In this document: in pieces, positions 17,733 through 25,458 of the stretch
Numbering within the stretch: position 1 is the first letter of the stretch
Layout: every line of letters starts with the position of its first letter
Assembly (NCBI GenBank): GCA_002070095.1
Contig: MWCR01000011.1
Location: forward strand, 1-45,459
Reading direction: 5' to 3'
Source of the DNA: Parcubacteria group bacterium ADurb.Bin192
GTDB lineage: Bacteria; Patescibacteriota; Patescibacteriia; 2-12-FULL-60-25
Length of the DNA stretch: 45,459 bases
Translations under genes and position numbers: made by a program
The notes under the pieces: model-generated
Databases searched by the model: none
Seen by the model: only the letters and a program-made list of their open reading frames with translations
Told to the model about the DNA's origin: nothing

Positions 17733-17839
17733 TGTCATTGCGAGGAATGAGTCCGACGAATGACGCGGCAATCTACTTAGACGCTAGCTAGATGAGCGAG
17801 ATTGCCGCGTCTTCACCTTCGTTCATCCTCGCAATGACA
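17733..17839. repeat. F1 inverted-pair repeat
   Basis: TGTCATTGCGAG...CTCGCAATGACA with opposed inner halves. Its right half and the spacer to the next arm are identical to 14046-14102, so the duplicated block extends upstream of the GIY-YIG element. Confidence 0.85.
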
Positions 17840-17851
17840 TAGTATCAGTCA

Positions 17852-18254
17852 TGTCATTGCGAGGAGCTTGGCGACGTGGCAATCTACTGATATGCCAAAA
17901 ACTTATTATGTTTATATTTTGACCAACAAAACCAACAAAGTTCTGTACGTTGGAGTAACCAATAATCTAGAAAAAAGAGTTTTTGAACATAAGAATAATA
18001 TATCGGAAAAATCCTTTACGGCCACTTATAATGTACATAAATTGGTTTCTTTTGAAGAAACATCAGATATCAATAGTGCTTTAAATCGAGAGAAACAGAT
18101 TAAAGCAGGCTCCAGACAGAAAAAATTAGATTTGATTAATAAGGTTAATCCGGAATGGAAGGATTTGTTGGCAGGATTGGGTTATTAATAGATTGCCACG
18201 GTACGGCGTTCGCGAAAGCCGTACCGCGTCGTGATTACACTCCTCGCAATGACA
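17852..18254 (+). mobile_element. GIY-YIG gene bracketed by inverted F1 arms, copy B
   Basis: It has the same organisation as 14103-14505: left arm, nuclease gene, right arm with palindrome, ending CTCGCAATGACA (an intact terminus, where copy A has AGGACA). The sequences are nearly identical, so the duplication is recent. Confidence 0.6.
17892..18188 (+). CDS. GIY-YIG nuclease domain protein, copy B
   Basis: 98 residues, identical to the product at 14143 except near the C-terminus (LLAGLGY against LLEGLGC). GIY-YIG core YYVYI...VLYVGVTN, then the Arg-bearing helix LEKRVFEHK. The start is ATG 17892, because the upstream in-frame ATG is inside the repeat arm. The stop codon is immediately followed by the right inverted arm. 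The near-identity of protein, flanks and spacing suggests recent duplication or gene conversion. It converges on the lipoprotein 3 terminator, as copy A does with the lipoprotein 1 terminator. Confidence 0.88.
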   Translation: MPKTYYVYILTNKTNKVLYVGVTNNLEKRVFEHKNNISEKSFTATYNVHKLVSFEETSDINSALNREKQIKAGSRQKKLDLINKVNPEWKDLLAGLGY

Positions 18255-18265
18255 GAACGGCAAAT

Positions 18266-18296
18266 AAAAAAAAGCCCGACTTTTCAGAGTCGAGCG
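18266..18296 (-). terminator. Terminator of lipoprotein 3
   Basis: On the minus strand, the stem CGACT/AGTCG and its extension are followed by a long T run. Nearly the same sequence as 14577-14607, although the genes it ends are different. Confidence 0.85.
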
Positions 18297-18330
18297 AGTT
18301 CATCCGCCGGCCAGTTCGCTTGGCGGCGGG

Positions 18331-20034
18331 TTACCTGCGGCGCAGACCCAGGCCGGCCAAGGTAGCCGCGCCCAGCGCGCCCAAGAGAGCGAACCAGACC
18401 CAGGGAGAAGTGCCCTCCGGAGTCTCGGCCATGGGTTCGTGAGCCGGAGGATAAGGCGCGCTTTGGGGCGCACTGCCGGCCGCTCCAGAGGTACCGGCCA
18501 TTCCTGCACTGCCGGCCGCTCCGCTGGCACCGGCTGTTCCGGTTTCCGCATCATCACCCGCTTCCGGCAAGCCCGCGTCGGGTTCTTCGCCCATGTCCAG
18601 AGGAATCTCGAACAGGCGGGCGGTGATGGTGTCAGACACGAACAAGAGGGGTGTGACATCGGGTACAACCTTGAAGTAGACGCCGATGGGTTGTTTGCAG
18701 AGGGGGACTCCGGCATCGGCGAACTCATCTGGGCATGGGATGGCGAACTTCCCCCAACTCATGTCGTCTTCATGGCCATCATAACCTGTAAGTTCAACAA
18801 CCTCTTCCCACACCAAGGGGTCTTCGTTCAGGGCGTAAATGGTCACGCCCTTGAGGATGTAATCAGGATCCTCTGGTCCCCCAGCGTTGCCCAAGATGGG
18901 TGGAGTCACCAAATATAGTACGTCGTTGGGCGCACTGATCAGAGCGACTACCAGGAGGGGCATGGAGGTGACTTCTTCCACTGTATCGCCGTCAGACGAG
19001 ATCTTGTACAGTCGTCGGGCGCCAACATCCCCCATCCAGAAACTGCCGTCTGCCTTGAGCGCCACCGGATAGCGAAAGCTGGTTGGCATGGCGTAAGGCG
19101 TGAAGGTGAATTCATAGCAGCTGGAGATGTTCTCATAGTCGCTGGGGATGGGCAGTGAGGCTATCTCGGTAACCGTGTGCGGTTCATCGATGGCGATCTT
19201 GATGAGTTTGGCAGGCAATTCAGGGGGAGGATTCAGGGGTGCGTTCTTGATGTAACCGGGCAAGGTGGTCACGACCAGGAATCCTTGAGGGTGAACCATG
19301 AGGGTCGAAGGGAGACCAAAACCTTCTGCCAGAATTTTTGGTTCCAGCCCCGGCCGCAATTCGTAGACCGCGTCATCAGAGCTGGTGGCGAAGAAGTAGC
19401 GGTTCAGCTTGGTCTCCACGTCAAAGGTAACGCCAGCGTAGGTTTGCAGATCCAGGCCGTTGACGTTGACCGAGTGAGGGATGAAGCAATCGATGGTCCA
19501 GTCCGTGCGCCAGTCAGGGAAGTGTTCATCGACGGTTACGGCCCCATTGGGGCTGTAGGTGACTGCGTACGGAGGCTCGGCTACAACCAATTGCTCGTTT
19601 TCGAGCTTGAGGTAGGGGGGTGTGAAGATGTGGAGGTCTGACGACGGACTGGTTGTTCCGAAGTCCACCTTGGGAATGACCGGTGGGAGAGCCTCCGCGT
19701 CAGATGCGCCTCCGTCCAGTTCGCCGTCCATGGTACGGATCATCGGGTCTTGCAGACTGATGCCCAGGATGGGCCCGCCGTTTTGCATGATGACCCGGGG
19801 TACACCGGCTTTGCCGATGACTCCTTTTTTCCAGACGTTGCCCGGCGTCCCGGCTTCTCCTCCTGATCCACCAACAGAAGTCCCTCCGTTGCCGGCTGTG
19901 CCTCCCATGCCTCCGGTGGCCGTCGTGCCGCCAGTACCTCCTCCCCCAGGTTCATCGCTCCCGCAGCCCAAGGGCAGGGTCAAGGCCAAAATGGCCGCCA
20001 GCAAGTACATCCAAGCGCGGTGCATGTTGTTCAT
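18331..20034 (-). CDS. Lipoprotein 3 with Gly-rich linker, propeller domain and C-terminal membrane tail
   Basis: 567 residues. Signal peptide with lipobox LPLGC (Cys24). A Gly/Thr/Ser-rich linker spans about 29-65. The large soluble domain is paralogous to lipoprotein 2 (VNVNG...YAG...TTLPG block) and probably propeller-like. A second Gly/Ala/Ser-rich spacer is followed by PWVWFALLGALGAATLAGL and a terminal RRR, a short hydrophobic anchor of the type seen in sorted C-terminal tails. There is no Cys or LPxTG motif near it. The start has a strong SD, AAGGAGGAGGAG, before ATG 20034. Carrying both a lipid anchor and a C-terminal helix is unusual. The Gly-Thr linker resembles those of myxobacterial lipoproteins, which hints at transfer but does not prove it. 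Confidence 0.8.
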   Translation of the reverse strand: MNNMHRAWMYLLAAILALTLPLGCGSDEPGGGGTGGTTATGGMGGTAGNGGTSVGGSGGEAGTPGNVWKKGVIGKAGVPRVIMQNGGPILGISLQDPMIRTMDGELDGGASDAEALPPVIPKVDFGTTSPSSDLHIFTPPYLKLENEQLVVAEPPYAVTYSPNGAVTVDEHFPDWRTDWTIDCFIPHSVNVNGLDLQTYAGVTFDVETKLNRYFFATSSDDAVYELRPGLEPKILAEGFGLPSTLMVHPQGFLVVTTLPGYIKNAPLNPPPELPAKLIKIAIDEPHTVTEIASLPIPSDYENISSCYEFTFTPYAMPTSFRYPVALKADGSFWMGDVGARRLYKISSDGDTVEEVTSMPLLVVALISAPNDVLYLVTPPILGNAGGPEDPDYILKGVTIYALNEDPLVWEEVVELTGYDGHEDDMSWGKFAIPCPDEFADAGVPLCKQPIGVYFKVVPDVTPLLFVSDTITARLFEIPLDMGEEPDAGLPEAGDDAETGTAGASGAAGSAGMAGTSGAAGSAPQSAPYPPAHEPMAETPEGTSPWVWFALLGALGAATLAGLGLRRR

Positions 20035-20806
20035 GATCTCCTCCTCCTTAAGAAGGTTGTTCGCTTTTCGAGGTACGAACCTGAGTGTCCGTTATCTTGC
20101 TTTTACCATGGTTAAGCGAAAATGTCCAGACTGCTTCATGAAGCATGTAACATGTAACATGTAGCACATAACATATAACATCGTCTCACATTAAACCTAT
20201 GTACCGCCTTCGGGCTTTCCCTCTCTTGGGTAAGAGAGGGTTAGGGTGAGTTATGCTTAGTGTCCCTCATAATCCCGCTTTCGTCATCCTGAATTCAGTT
20301 CAGGATCTCATCACTAAATCATTAAAACCACAGCCATGTCATTGCGGGCGAGTCCGACGAGCGCGGTACGGAGTTCGCGAGTGCCGTACCGCGGCAATCT
20401 ACATAGTCGACAAGCTTATGAGCGAGATTGCCGCGGCTTCACATCCGTTCATCCTCGCAATGACAGATGGCTTTAGAAACTGGATCCCCGCGTTCGCGAG
20501 GATGACGAAAAGACAGGCGTCATCCTGAATTTATTTCAGGATCTCATTACTCAACCAAGTCATTTCGACTGGAACGAAGGTGTAATGGAGAAATCGCTTT
20601 GGCTCATCGGACTTAAGGAATCTCTCCACAGAGCCTGCCCTGAGCGCAACCGAAGGGGTCGAGATGACAGTAAAGATAATGATTTAGAAAGTGAGATGCT
20701 GAACTGAATTCAGCATGACGGATAAAGTGCCAGGATGACAAAAATAAATGATTGAGTTGCGCTGATAATTGCTTTTTTTGCTTTATTCAGGAATAATTGT
20801 CTGACT
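20035..20806. repeat. Repeat-filled gap (F6, F8, F2, F1, F5, F2, F3, F4)
   Basis: No gene is supported. In order: lipoprotein 3 leader (20035-20130); F6/F8 block 20143-20281; F2 near 20283-20312; F1 pair with palindrome 20337-20465; F5 near 20477-20507; F2 near 20519-20550; F3 20558-20668; F4 20690-20722. The F8-F2-F1 order recurs at 39008-39215. Confidence 0.8.
20769..20797 (+). promoter_or_regulatory. Promoter of ychF (leaderless type)
   Basis: TTGCTT (20769-20774), 17 bp, AATAAT (20792-20797). The -10 ends 9 nt before ATG 20807, so transcription should start within a few bases of the start codon. AGG at 20789-20791 lies upstream of the predicted start site, so no SD would be transcribed. 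Confidence 0.5.
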
Positions 20807-21907
20807 ATGTCACTTCAGATCGGTATCGTTGGGTTGCCCAATGTCGGTAAATCAACTTTGTTTAAAGCTATCACCAAAAAAGCCGTGGATTGCGCTAATT
20901 TTCCATTTTGTACCATCGACCCCAACGTCGGCGTTGTCGAAGTGCCGGATGCGCGGTTGGAGCCTTTGGCTAAAATTTCCAAGTCCGAAAAAATAGTACC
21001 GGCTGTGATTGAATTCGTGGACATCGCGGGTTTGGTGCGCGGAGCCTCTGAAGGCCAGGGTTTGGGTAATGCTTTTTTAACGCATATCAGAAATACGGAT
21101 GCCATCGTGCAAGTTTTGCGCGCTTTTGAAGATGAAAACATCATTCATGTGGATGGCGGTATAGATCCGGCACGTGATATCGAGACTATAAATATTGAAT
21201 TGTCGTTGGCTGACTTGGCCGTGGCGGAAAAAAGACTGGAAACCGCGTCCAAGCAAATGAAGGCCGGCACCAATAAAGAACTGGCTATTTTGATTCCGGC
21301 TCTGGAAAAAGCCAAACAAGCTTTGGAGCAAGCCGTGCCTTTGCGCACTCTAGATTGGAGCGATGAGGAACGTTTAGCCATGAAGTCCTTGTCGTTTTTA
21401 ACGCTAAAACCCATGCTCTATGTCCTGAATGTATCCGAAGAACAATTGCAAAACCTGCCAAAATCCATTATGGACAACGTGGGACGCGTAGGACGTGCGA
21501 CGAGCGACGACATCGTCCCCATCTGCGTTAAAATGGAGGCTGAATTTTTAGATATGAATGATCAGGAAAAGCAAGAATATTTGCAAGTCATGAATCAAGA
21601 CAGCTCCGGACTGGATCGTTTGATTGTCAGTGCCTTTCATTCTCTGAATTTGATTACTTTTCTAACCAGTGGAGAGATAGAAACCAAAGCTTGGACCATT
21701 ACGCGCGGTATGCTGGCTCCGCAAGCCGCGGGTGTGATTCATACGGATTTTGAAAAAGGTTTTATCCGCGCCGAAGTGGCGGCTTTTGATGATTTTGTGG
21801 CCTGTAACGGCTGGGTGGGAGTTAAGGAAAAAGGCAAGATGCGTGTGGAAGGCAAAGAATATGAAGTTAAAGACGGAGACATTGTTTTTTTCAGGATAGC
21901 CACATGA
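20807..21907 (+). CDS. ychF: Ribosome-binding ATPase YchF (OBG-family)
   Basis: 366 residues, the normal YchF length. P-loop GLPNVGKST (about 7-15), switch II VDIAGLVRGASEGQGLG, the NVSE specificity motif that in YchF replaces the NKxD motif of GTPases, and a C-terminal TGS domain ending KEYEVKDGDIVFFRIAT. YchF binds the 70S ribosome and hydrolyses ATP; in other bacteria it influences translation and stress responses. Residues about 224-235 (NVGRVGRATSDD), between the nucleotide-binding and C-terminal parts, are encoded by an F7-type dispersed repeat. The rest of the gene is conventional. ATG 20807 is the only sensible start. Confidence 0.97.
   Translation: MSLQIGIVGLPNVGKSTLFKAITKKAVDCANFPFCTIDPNVGVVEVPDARLEPLAKISKSEKIVPAVIEFVDIAGLVRGASEGQGLGNAFLTHIRNTDAIVQVLRAFEDENIIHVDGGIDPARDIETINIELSLADLAVAEKRLETASKQMKAGTNKELAILIPALEKAKQALEQAVPLRTLDWSDEERLAMKSLSFLTLKPMLYVLNVSEEQLQNLPKSIMDNVGRVGRATSDDIVPICVKMEAEFLDMNDQEKQEYLQVMNQDSSGLDRLIVSAFHSLNLITFLTSGEIETKAWTITRGMLAPQAAGVIHTDFEKGFIRAEVAAFDDFVACNGWVGVKEKGKMRVEGKEYEVKDGDIVFFRIAT
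21478..21510 (+). repeat. F7 repeat inside ychF, in frame
   Basis: GTGGGACGCGTAGGACGTGC and the following GACGAGCGACG match intergenic F7 copies at 17582-17611, 22275-22334 and 41606-41640. It is read as VGRVGRATSD without breaking the frame. Confidence 0.7.
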
Positions 21908-22363
21908 CGGATGGCGTACTTAACGTCCCTAACGTCCATCGCGTCCTCTAACGTATCCCGATAGAATCATCGGGAGAATCCAGTTACTTAGAAACTGGAT
22001 CCCCGCCTACGCGAGGATGACGAAAAAAGAGGGACGTCATCCTGAACTTGTTTCAGGATCTCATTACACAATAACCATTATTTTTCAGTATGATGAGAAG
22101 CGAGATGCTGAACTTAATTCAGCCTGACGGAAGAGCACAGGATTCAGTCATATTATTCTAATACCTCATCAGGTCTTTTTACTATTGAGCAGTTATTATG
22201 GATTTGGATTTATATGTTGTTCGTTATACACTGTGTACTATATGTTCTTTGTTATATGTCGTATGTTTCGTGACGTGGGACGCAGGACGTGGGGTAGTCG
22301 TTCGCGAAACGACACCCCGTGGGACGTGCGACGTTTAATACGTTAAGTCATTAATTGTTAAAT
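21908..22363. repeat. Repeat-filled gap (F5, F2, F4, F7)
   Basis: Contains F7-like cgtccctaacgtcc at 21920-21955, a TCCCGAT...ATCGGGA hairpin (21956-21976), F5 near 21994-22022, F2 22037-22068, F4 22098-22131, and F7 with an inserted TTCGCGAA palindrome 22271-22337. An AT-rich stretch at 22140-22265 shows nothing recognisable. No gene is supported. Confidence 0.75.
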
Positions 22364-23224
22364 ATGATCACCAAAGCAGTTTTACCCGTCGCGGGTTTTG
22401 GCACGCGCTTTTTGCCGGCCACCAAGGCCATGCCTAAAGAAATGCTGCCCATCATTGATAAGCCGGTTATTCAATATGTGGTGGAAGAGGCTGTAGCCTC
22501 GGGCATCACGGAAATATTTTTGGTTACCAGCTCGGCCAAGCGGGCCGTGGAAGATCATTTTGATGATAACCATGAATTGGAATCCTGGCTCAAGCGTCAG
22601 AAAAAGTTCAGGGCTTTGGAACAGATCAAAAATATCGGACGTCTGGCTCGTTTTGTGTATGTCAGGCAAAAAGGTCCGTATGGCAATGCCACGCCCATCC
22701 AGAACGTCCGGCATTTGATTGGAGATGAGCCTTTTGCCGTTTTATTTGGCGACGAGGTGATGACCGGCCGGGTGCCGCGCTTGGCGCAGATGATCAAGAC
22801 TTTTGAAAAATACGGAGACCCTGTTTTAGGTGTTATTCCCACGGATGCGGAAGGCACGGAGAAATACGGCATCATAGACCCGGCGGCCGAAGTGGAAAAA
22901 GGCGTGTTTCAATTAAAAGGCGTGGTGGAAAAACCGGGCCCCAAAAAAGCGCCCTCCAAATACGCGTCCATCGGTTCGTATGTGCTGACGCCCGATATTT
23001 TTGAAGTCATCAGCAAAACCAAGAAAGGCCATGGCGGGGAGATGGTGCTTTTGGATGCCATATTTTTACTCATGAAAAAAAGACCGGTTTACGCCAAGCT
23101 CTTGGAAGGCGAATATTTTGATACGGGCTCCAAGATCGGCTGGCTGGAAGCCAATCTGCGCTTCGCTCTCAACCGTCCGGATCTTAAAGATGACATGCGG
23201 GCTTTGTTGAAGAGGTTGAAATGA
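22364..23224 (+). CDS. galU: UTP--glucose-1-phosphate uridylyltransferase
   Basis: 286 residues from ATG 22364; a TTG nine bases upstream is less likely. The nucleotidyltransferase signature AVLPVAGFGTRFLPATKAMP with its following KEMLPI, the LFGDEVM acidic metal-binding region, KYGII, VVEKP and C-terminal GEYFDTGSKIGWLEA are all present and in the usual order. The enzyme makes UDP-glucose from UTP and glucose-1-phosphate for glycan and surface polysaccharide synthesis. It is single-domain, cytoplasmic and of normal length. It stands alone between repeat-rich gaps, with F7 sequence ending 30 bp before the start, so the promoter lies in or next to the repeat. No SD is visible. Confidence 0.95.
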   Translation: MITKAVLPVAGFGTRFLPATKAMPKEMLPIIDKPVIQYVVEEAVASGITEIFLVTSSAKRAVEDHFDDNHELESWLKRQKKFRALEQIKNIGRLARFVYVRQKGPYGNATPIQNVRHLIGDEPFAVLFGDEVMTGRVPRLAQMIKTFEKYGDPVLGVIPTDAEGTEKYGIIDPAAEVEKGVFQLKGVVEKPGPKKAPSKYASIGSYVLTPDIFEVISKTKKGHGGEMVLLDAIFLLMKKRPVYAKLLEGEYFDTGSKIGWLEANLRFALNRPDLKDDMRALLKRLK

Positions 23225-23383
23225 TTAGACGATCAAACGTACAACGTGCAACGTTACGGCGTTCGCGGGCGATGTTACATGCTACGTGTTACATGTTTCG
23301 TGACGTTATGGACGTTATGTACGTGAGAGGACGCTAGGCGCGCTAGGGACGCAGTTCGTGAGTCGTGTTATAATAGAATAAGT
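23225..23383 (+). promoter_or_regulatory. F7-rich gap with leaderless promoter for the solute-binding gene
   Basis: The gap holds F7/F6 fragments (acgtgcaacg, gttacatgc, gacgttatgg). It ends with an extended -10, TGTTATAAT (23366-23374), 9 nt before ATG 23384. There is no SD, so a nearly leaderless transcript is predicted. Confidence 0.55.
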
Positions 23384-24820
23384 ATGCGTTTCAATAAAAT
23401 GAAATACCTTGTTTTAAGTTCTTTTTTGACTTTGACTTTGTTTGGCGCGAGCTGTACCAAAGGCCCGGACGCGGCCACGCGCGCGGCTCTACAGCCCAAG
23501 ACCTTGAATATTTGGGCCGTGGTGGATGATTCGGATGTTTATGCGCCCATGCTTGAAGCTTACAGTATGGCTCATCCGCACGTTAGCATCAATTACAAGC
23601 GTTTTAGATTGGAGGAGTATGAAGATGCTCTATTAAATGCTTTTGCCGAAGATAAGGGTCCGGATATATTTTTGATTCACAATACTTGGGTGGGCAAATA
23701 TATGTCCAAGATCGAGCCTATGCCGGCTTTTACCAAAATGGCTTACAGGTTTGCCGAAGGACCGTCCACCAATCGTACTTACACTTATGAACTGCGCAAC
23801 GAAAGAAGTATCTTGATTAAAGATGTTAAGGAAGTTTATCCGGATGTGGTGGCCGGCGACGTGCTTCGGCGGATCAATACTTCGGCCGAAGGCAGTCCGG
23901 CTGTTTGGGAGGATAAGGTTGTAGCTTTGCCTATGTCCGTGGATACTTTGGCTTTGTTTGTGAACAAAGATTTGTTGAACGCGGCCGGCATTCCCACCAT
24001 CCCGGACACTTGGGCCAAGTTTCAGGCCACCATTCCCCGTTTGGTTAAAGTGGATAGAGACGGCAAACTTTTACAATCGGGTGCGGCTTTGGGTTTGGCT
24101 TACAACGTAGAGCGGTCGGTTGATATTTTATCCATCTTAATGATGCAAAACGGTACCCAAATGGCTTATGATGACGGCAATCCTTCTTTTGCCATCATAC
24201 CTCCGGGCATGACGCGTGATCGTGGAGACTTGCCGGGCAGACAGGCTTTGCTGTTTTATCTGGATTTTGCCAATCCCGATAAAGAGATCTATACCTGGAA
24301 TGCTGAAATGCCCAATTCATTGGAAGCTTTTATCCAGGGCAGATTAGCCTATTTCTTCGGTTATTCTTATCATCTGCCGACCATTAAAGCGCGCGCTCCC
24401 AAGTTGAATTTGGCCATTTCCAAACTGCCTCAAATAGAAGGCAATCCGGTTTCCAATTATGCCAATTATTGGCTCTGGACCGTGTCTAAAAAATCCGAAA
24501 GCACAGATATAGCCTGGAACTTTTTGAATTATTTGATCAAGCCTGAAAATGAAAAACAATACTTGGATTTGGCTAAACGCCCGCCCGCGCACAAATCTTT
24601 GATTAATGATTATTTGGAAGACGAAGAAATGGGGGTTTTTGCCTCGCAGATTTTAACCTCCCGTTCTTGGTATAAAGGTGCGGATCCCGGCACCATGGAA
24701 ACCGTGCTCAAAGAAATGATTGAAGAGAGTGCCAAGGTTGAGGTTGAAGAGTTGTCCAAAATAATGCTCACCTCCCAAGAAAAAGTCAGGCAGACTATTG
24801 TGCCCAGGGCTAATTACTGA
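23384..24820 (+). CDS. ABC-transporter solute-binding lipoprotein (family 1, sugar type)
   Basis: 478 residues. N-terminal signal with lipobox-like LFGASC (Cys24). The body has the family 1 solute-binding layout: KTLNIWAVVDDSDVYAPMLE at the first strand, GPDIFLIHNTWVGKY, ALPMSVDTLALFVNKDLLNA, GRLAYFFGYSYHLP and a C-terminal helical lobe with WNFLNYLIKPENEKQYLD. Members bind sugars or oligosaccharides outside the membrane and deliver them to an ABC permease. No permease or ATPase gene is adjacent, which is unusual for this family, so it may work with a distant transporter or as a stand-alone binding protein. The TGA stop is immediately continued by F7 sequence (TGACGTACCTAGCG). Confidence 0.88.
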   Translation: MRFNKMKYLVLSSFLTLTLFGASCTKGPDAATRAALQPKTLNIWAVVDDSDVYAPMLEAYSMAHPHVSINYKRFRLEEYEDALLNAFAEDKGPDIFLIHNTWVGKYMSKIEPMPAFTKMAYRFAEGPSTNRTYTYELRNERSILIKDVKEVYPDVVAGDVLRRINTSAEGSPAVWEDKVVALPMSVDTLALFVNKDLLNAAGIPTIPDTWAKFQATIPRLVKVDRDGKLLQSGAALGLAYNVERSVDILSILMMQNGTQMAYDDGNPSFAIIPPGMTRDRGDLPGRQALLFYLDFANPDKEIYTWNAEMPNSLEAFIQGRLAYFFGYSYHLPTIKARAPKLNLAISKLPQIEGNPVSNYANYWLWTVSKKSESTDIAWNFLNYLIKPENEKQYLDLAKRPPAHKSLINDYLEDEEMGVFASQILTSRSWYKGADPGTMETVLKEMIEESAKVEVEELSKIMLTSQEKVRQTIVPRANY

Positions 24821-25435
24821 CGTACCTAGCGTACATAACGTACTTAACGTCCTACGTCGCTCGTCCTACGTCACAAAGCACATAGCACATAGCATGTAGC
24901 AAGCAACCAGACTGTCGTACCGCGGGGTGTCGTTCATGAACGACTGCCACGCGTCCTGCGTCAAAACCAACATTGTCATTGCGAGCGGAGCGTGGCAATC
25001 TCGCTCGTTAGCCAGTTATCTAAGCAGATAGCCACGGTACGGCGTTCGCGAACTCCGTGCCGTGGCAATCTATTAATAACCTCTCCATCATTCTGCACCA
25101 CCCCTTCGTCATCCTGAACTTGTTTCAGGATCTCATTACTCATCCATGTTATTTCGACTGGAACGAAGGTGAAATAGAGAAATCACTTTAGCTTATTGAG
25201 TCCAAGGGATCTCTCCACAGAGCTTGCTCTGAGCGTAGCCGAAGGGGTCTAGATGACAGAGGCGGGTGGGTCTAGATAACAGTAAAGATAATGATTTAGA
25301 AAGCGGGATTATGAGGGACACTAAGCATAACTCACCCTAACCCTCTCTTACCCAAGAGAGGGAAAGCCCGAAGGCGGTACATAGGTTTAATGTGAGACGA
25401 TGTTATATGTTATGTGCTACATGTTACATGTTTTA
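24821..25435. repeat. Repeat-filled gap (F7, F6, F1, F2, F3, F8)
   Basis: F7 begins in the stop codon (24818-24865). Then come F6-like 24870-24905, a degenerate palindrome 24917-24955, F1 pair with palindrome 24973-25074, F2 25109-25142, F3 25147-25260, a spacer gtaaagataatgatttag shared with 20672-20689, and an inverted F8 copy 25299-25431. No gene is supported. Confidence 0.8.
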
Positions 25436-25444
25436 TGCTATAAT
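25436..25444 (+). promoter_or_regulatory. Extended -10 of the pilin cluster
   Basis: TGCTATAAT sits at the edge of the F6 repeat, 14 nt before ATG 25459. The same TGCTATAAT recurs at 28663 and 29917 within the cluster. No SD is seen for the first gene. Confidence 0.5.
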
Positions 25445-25458
25445 CCAATTAATCTATT

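Noticed and set aside
22355-22363. TTG start for galU
   Set aside because: ATG nine bases later gives the usual N-terminus of the family.
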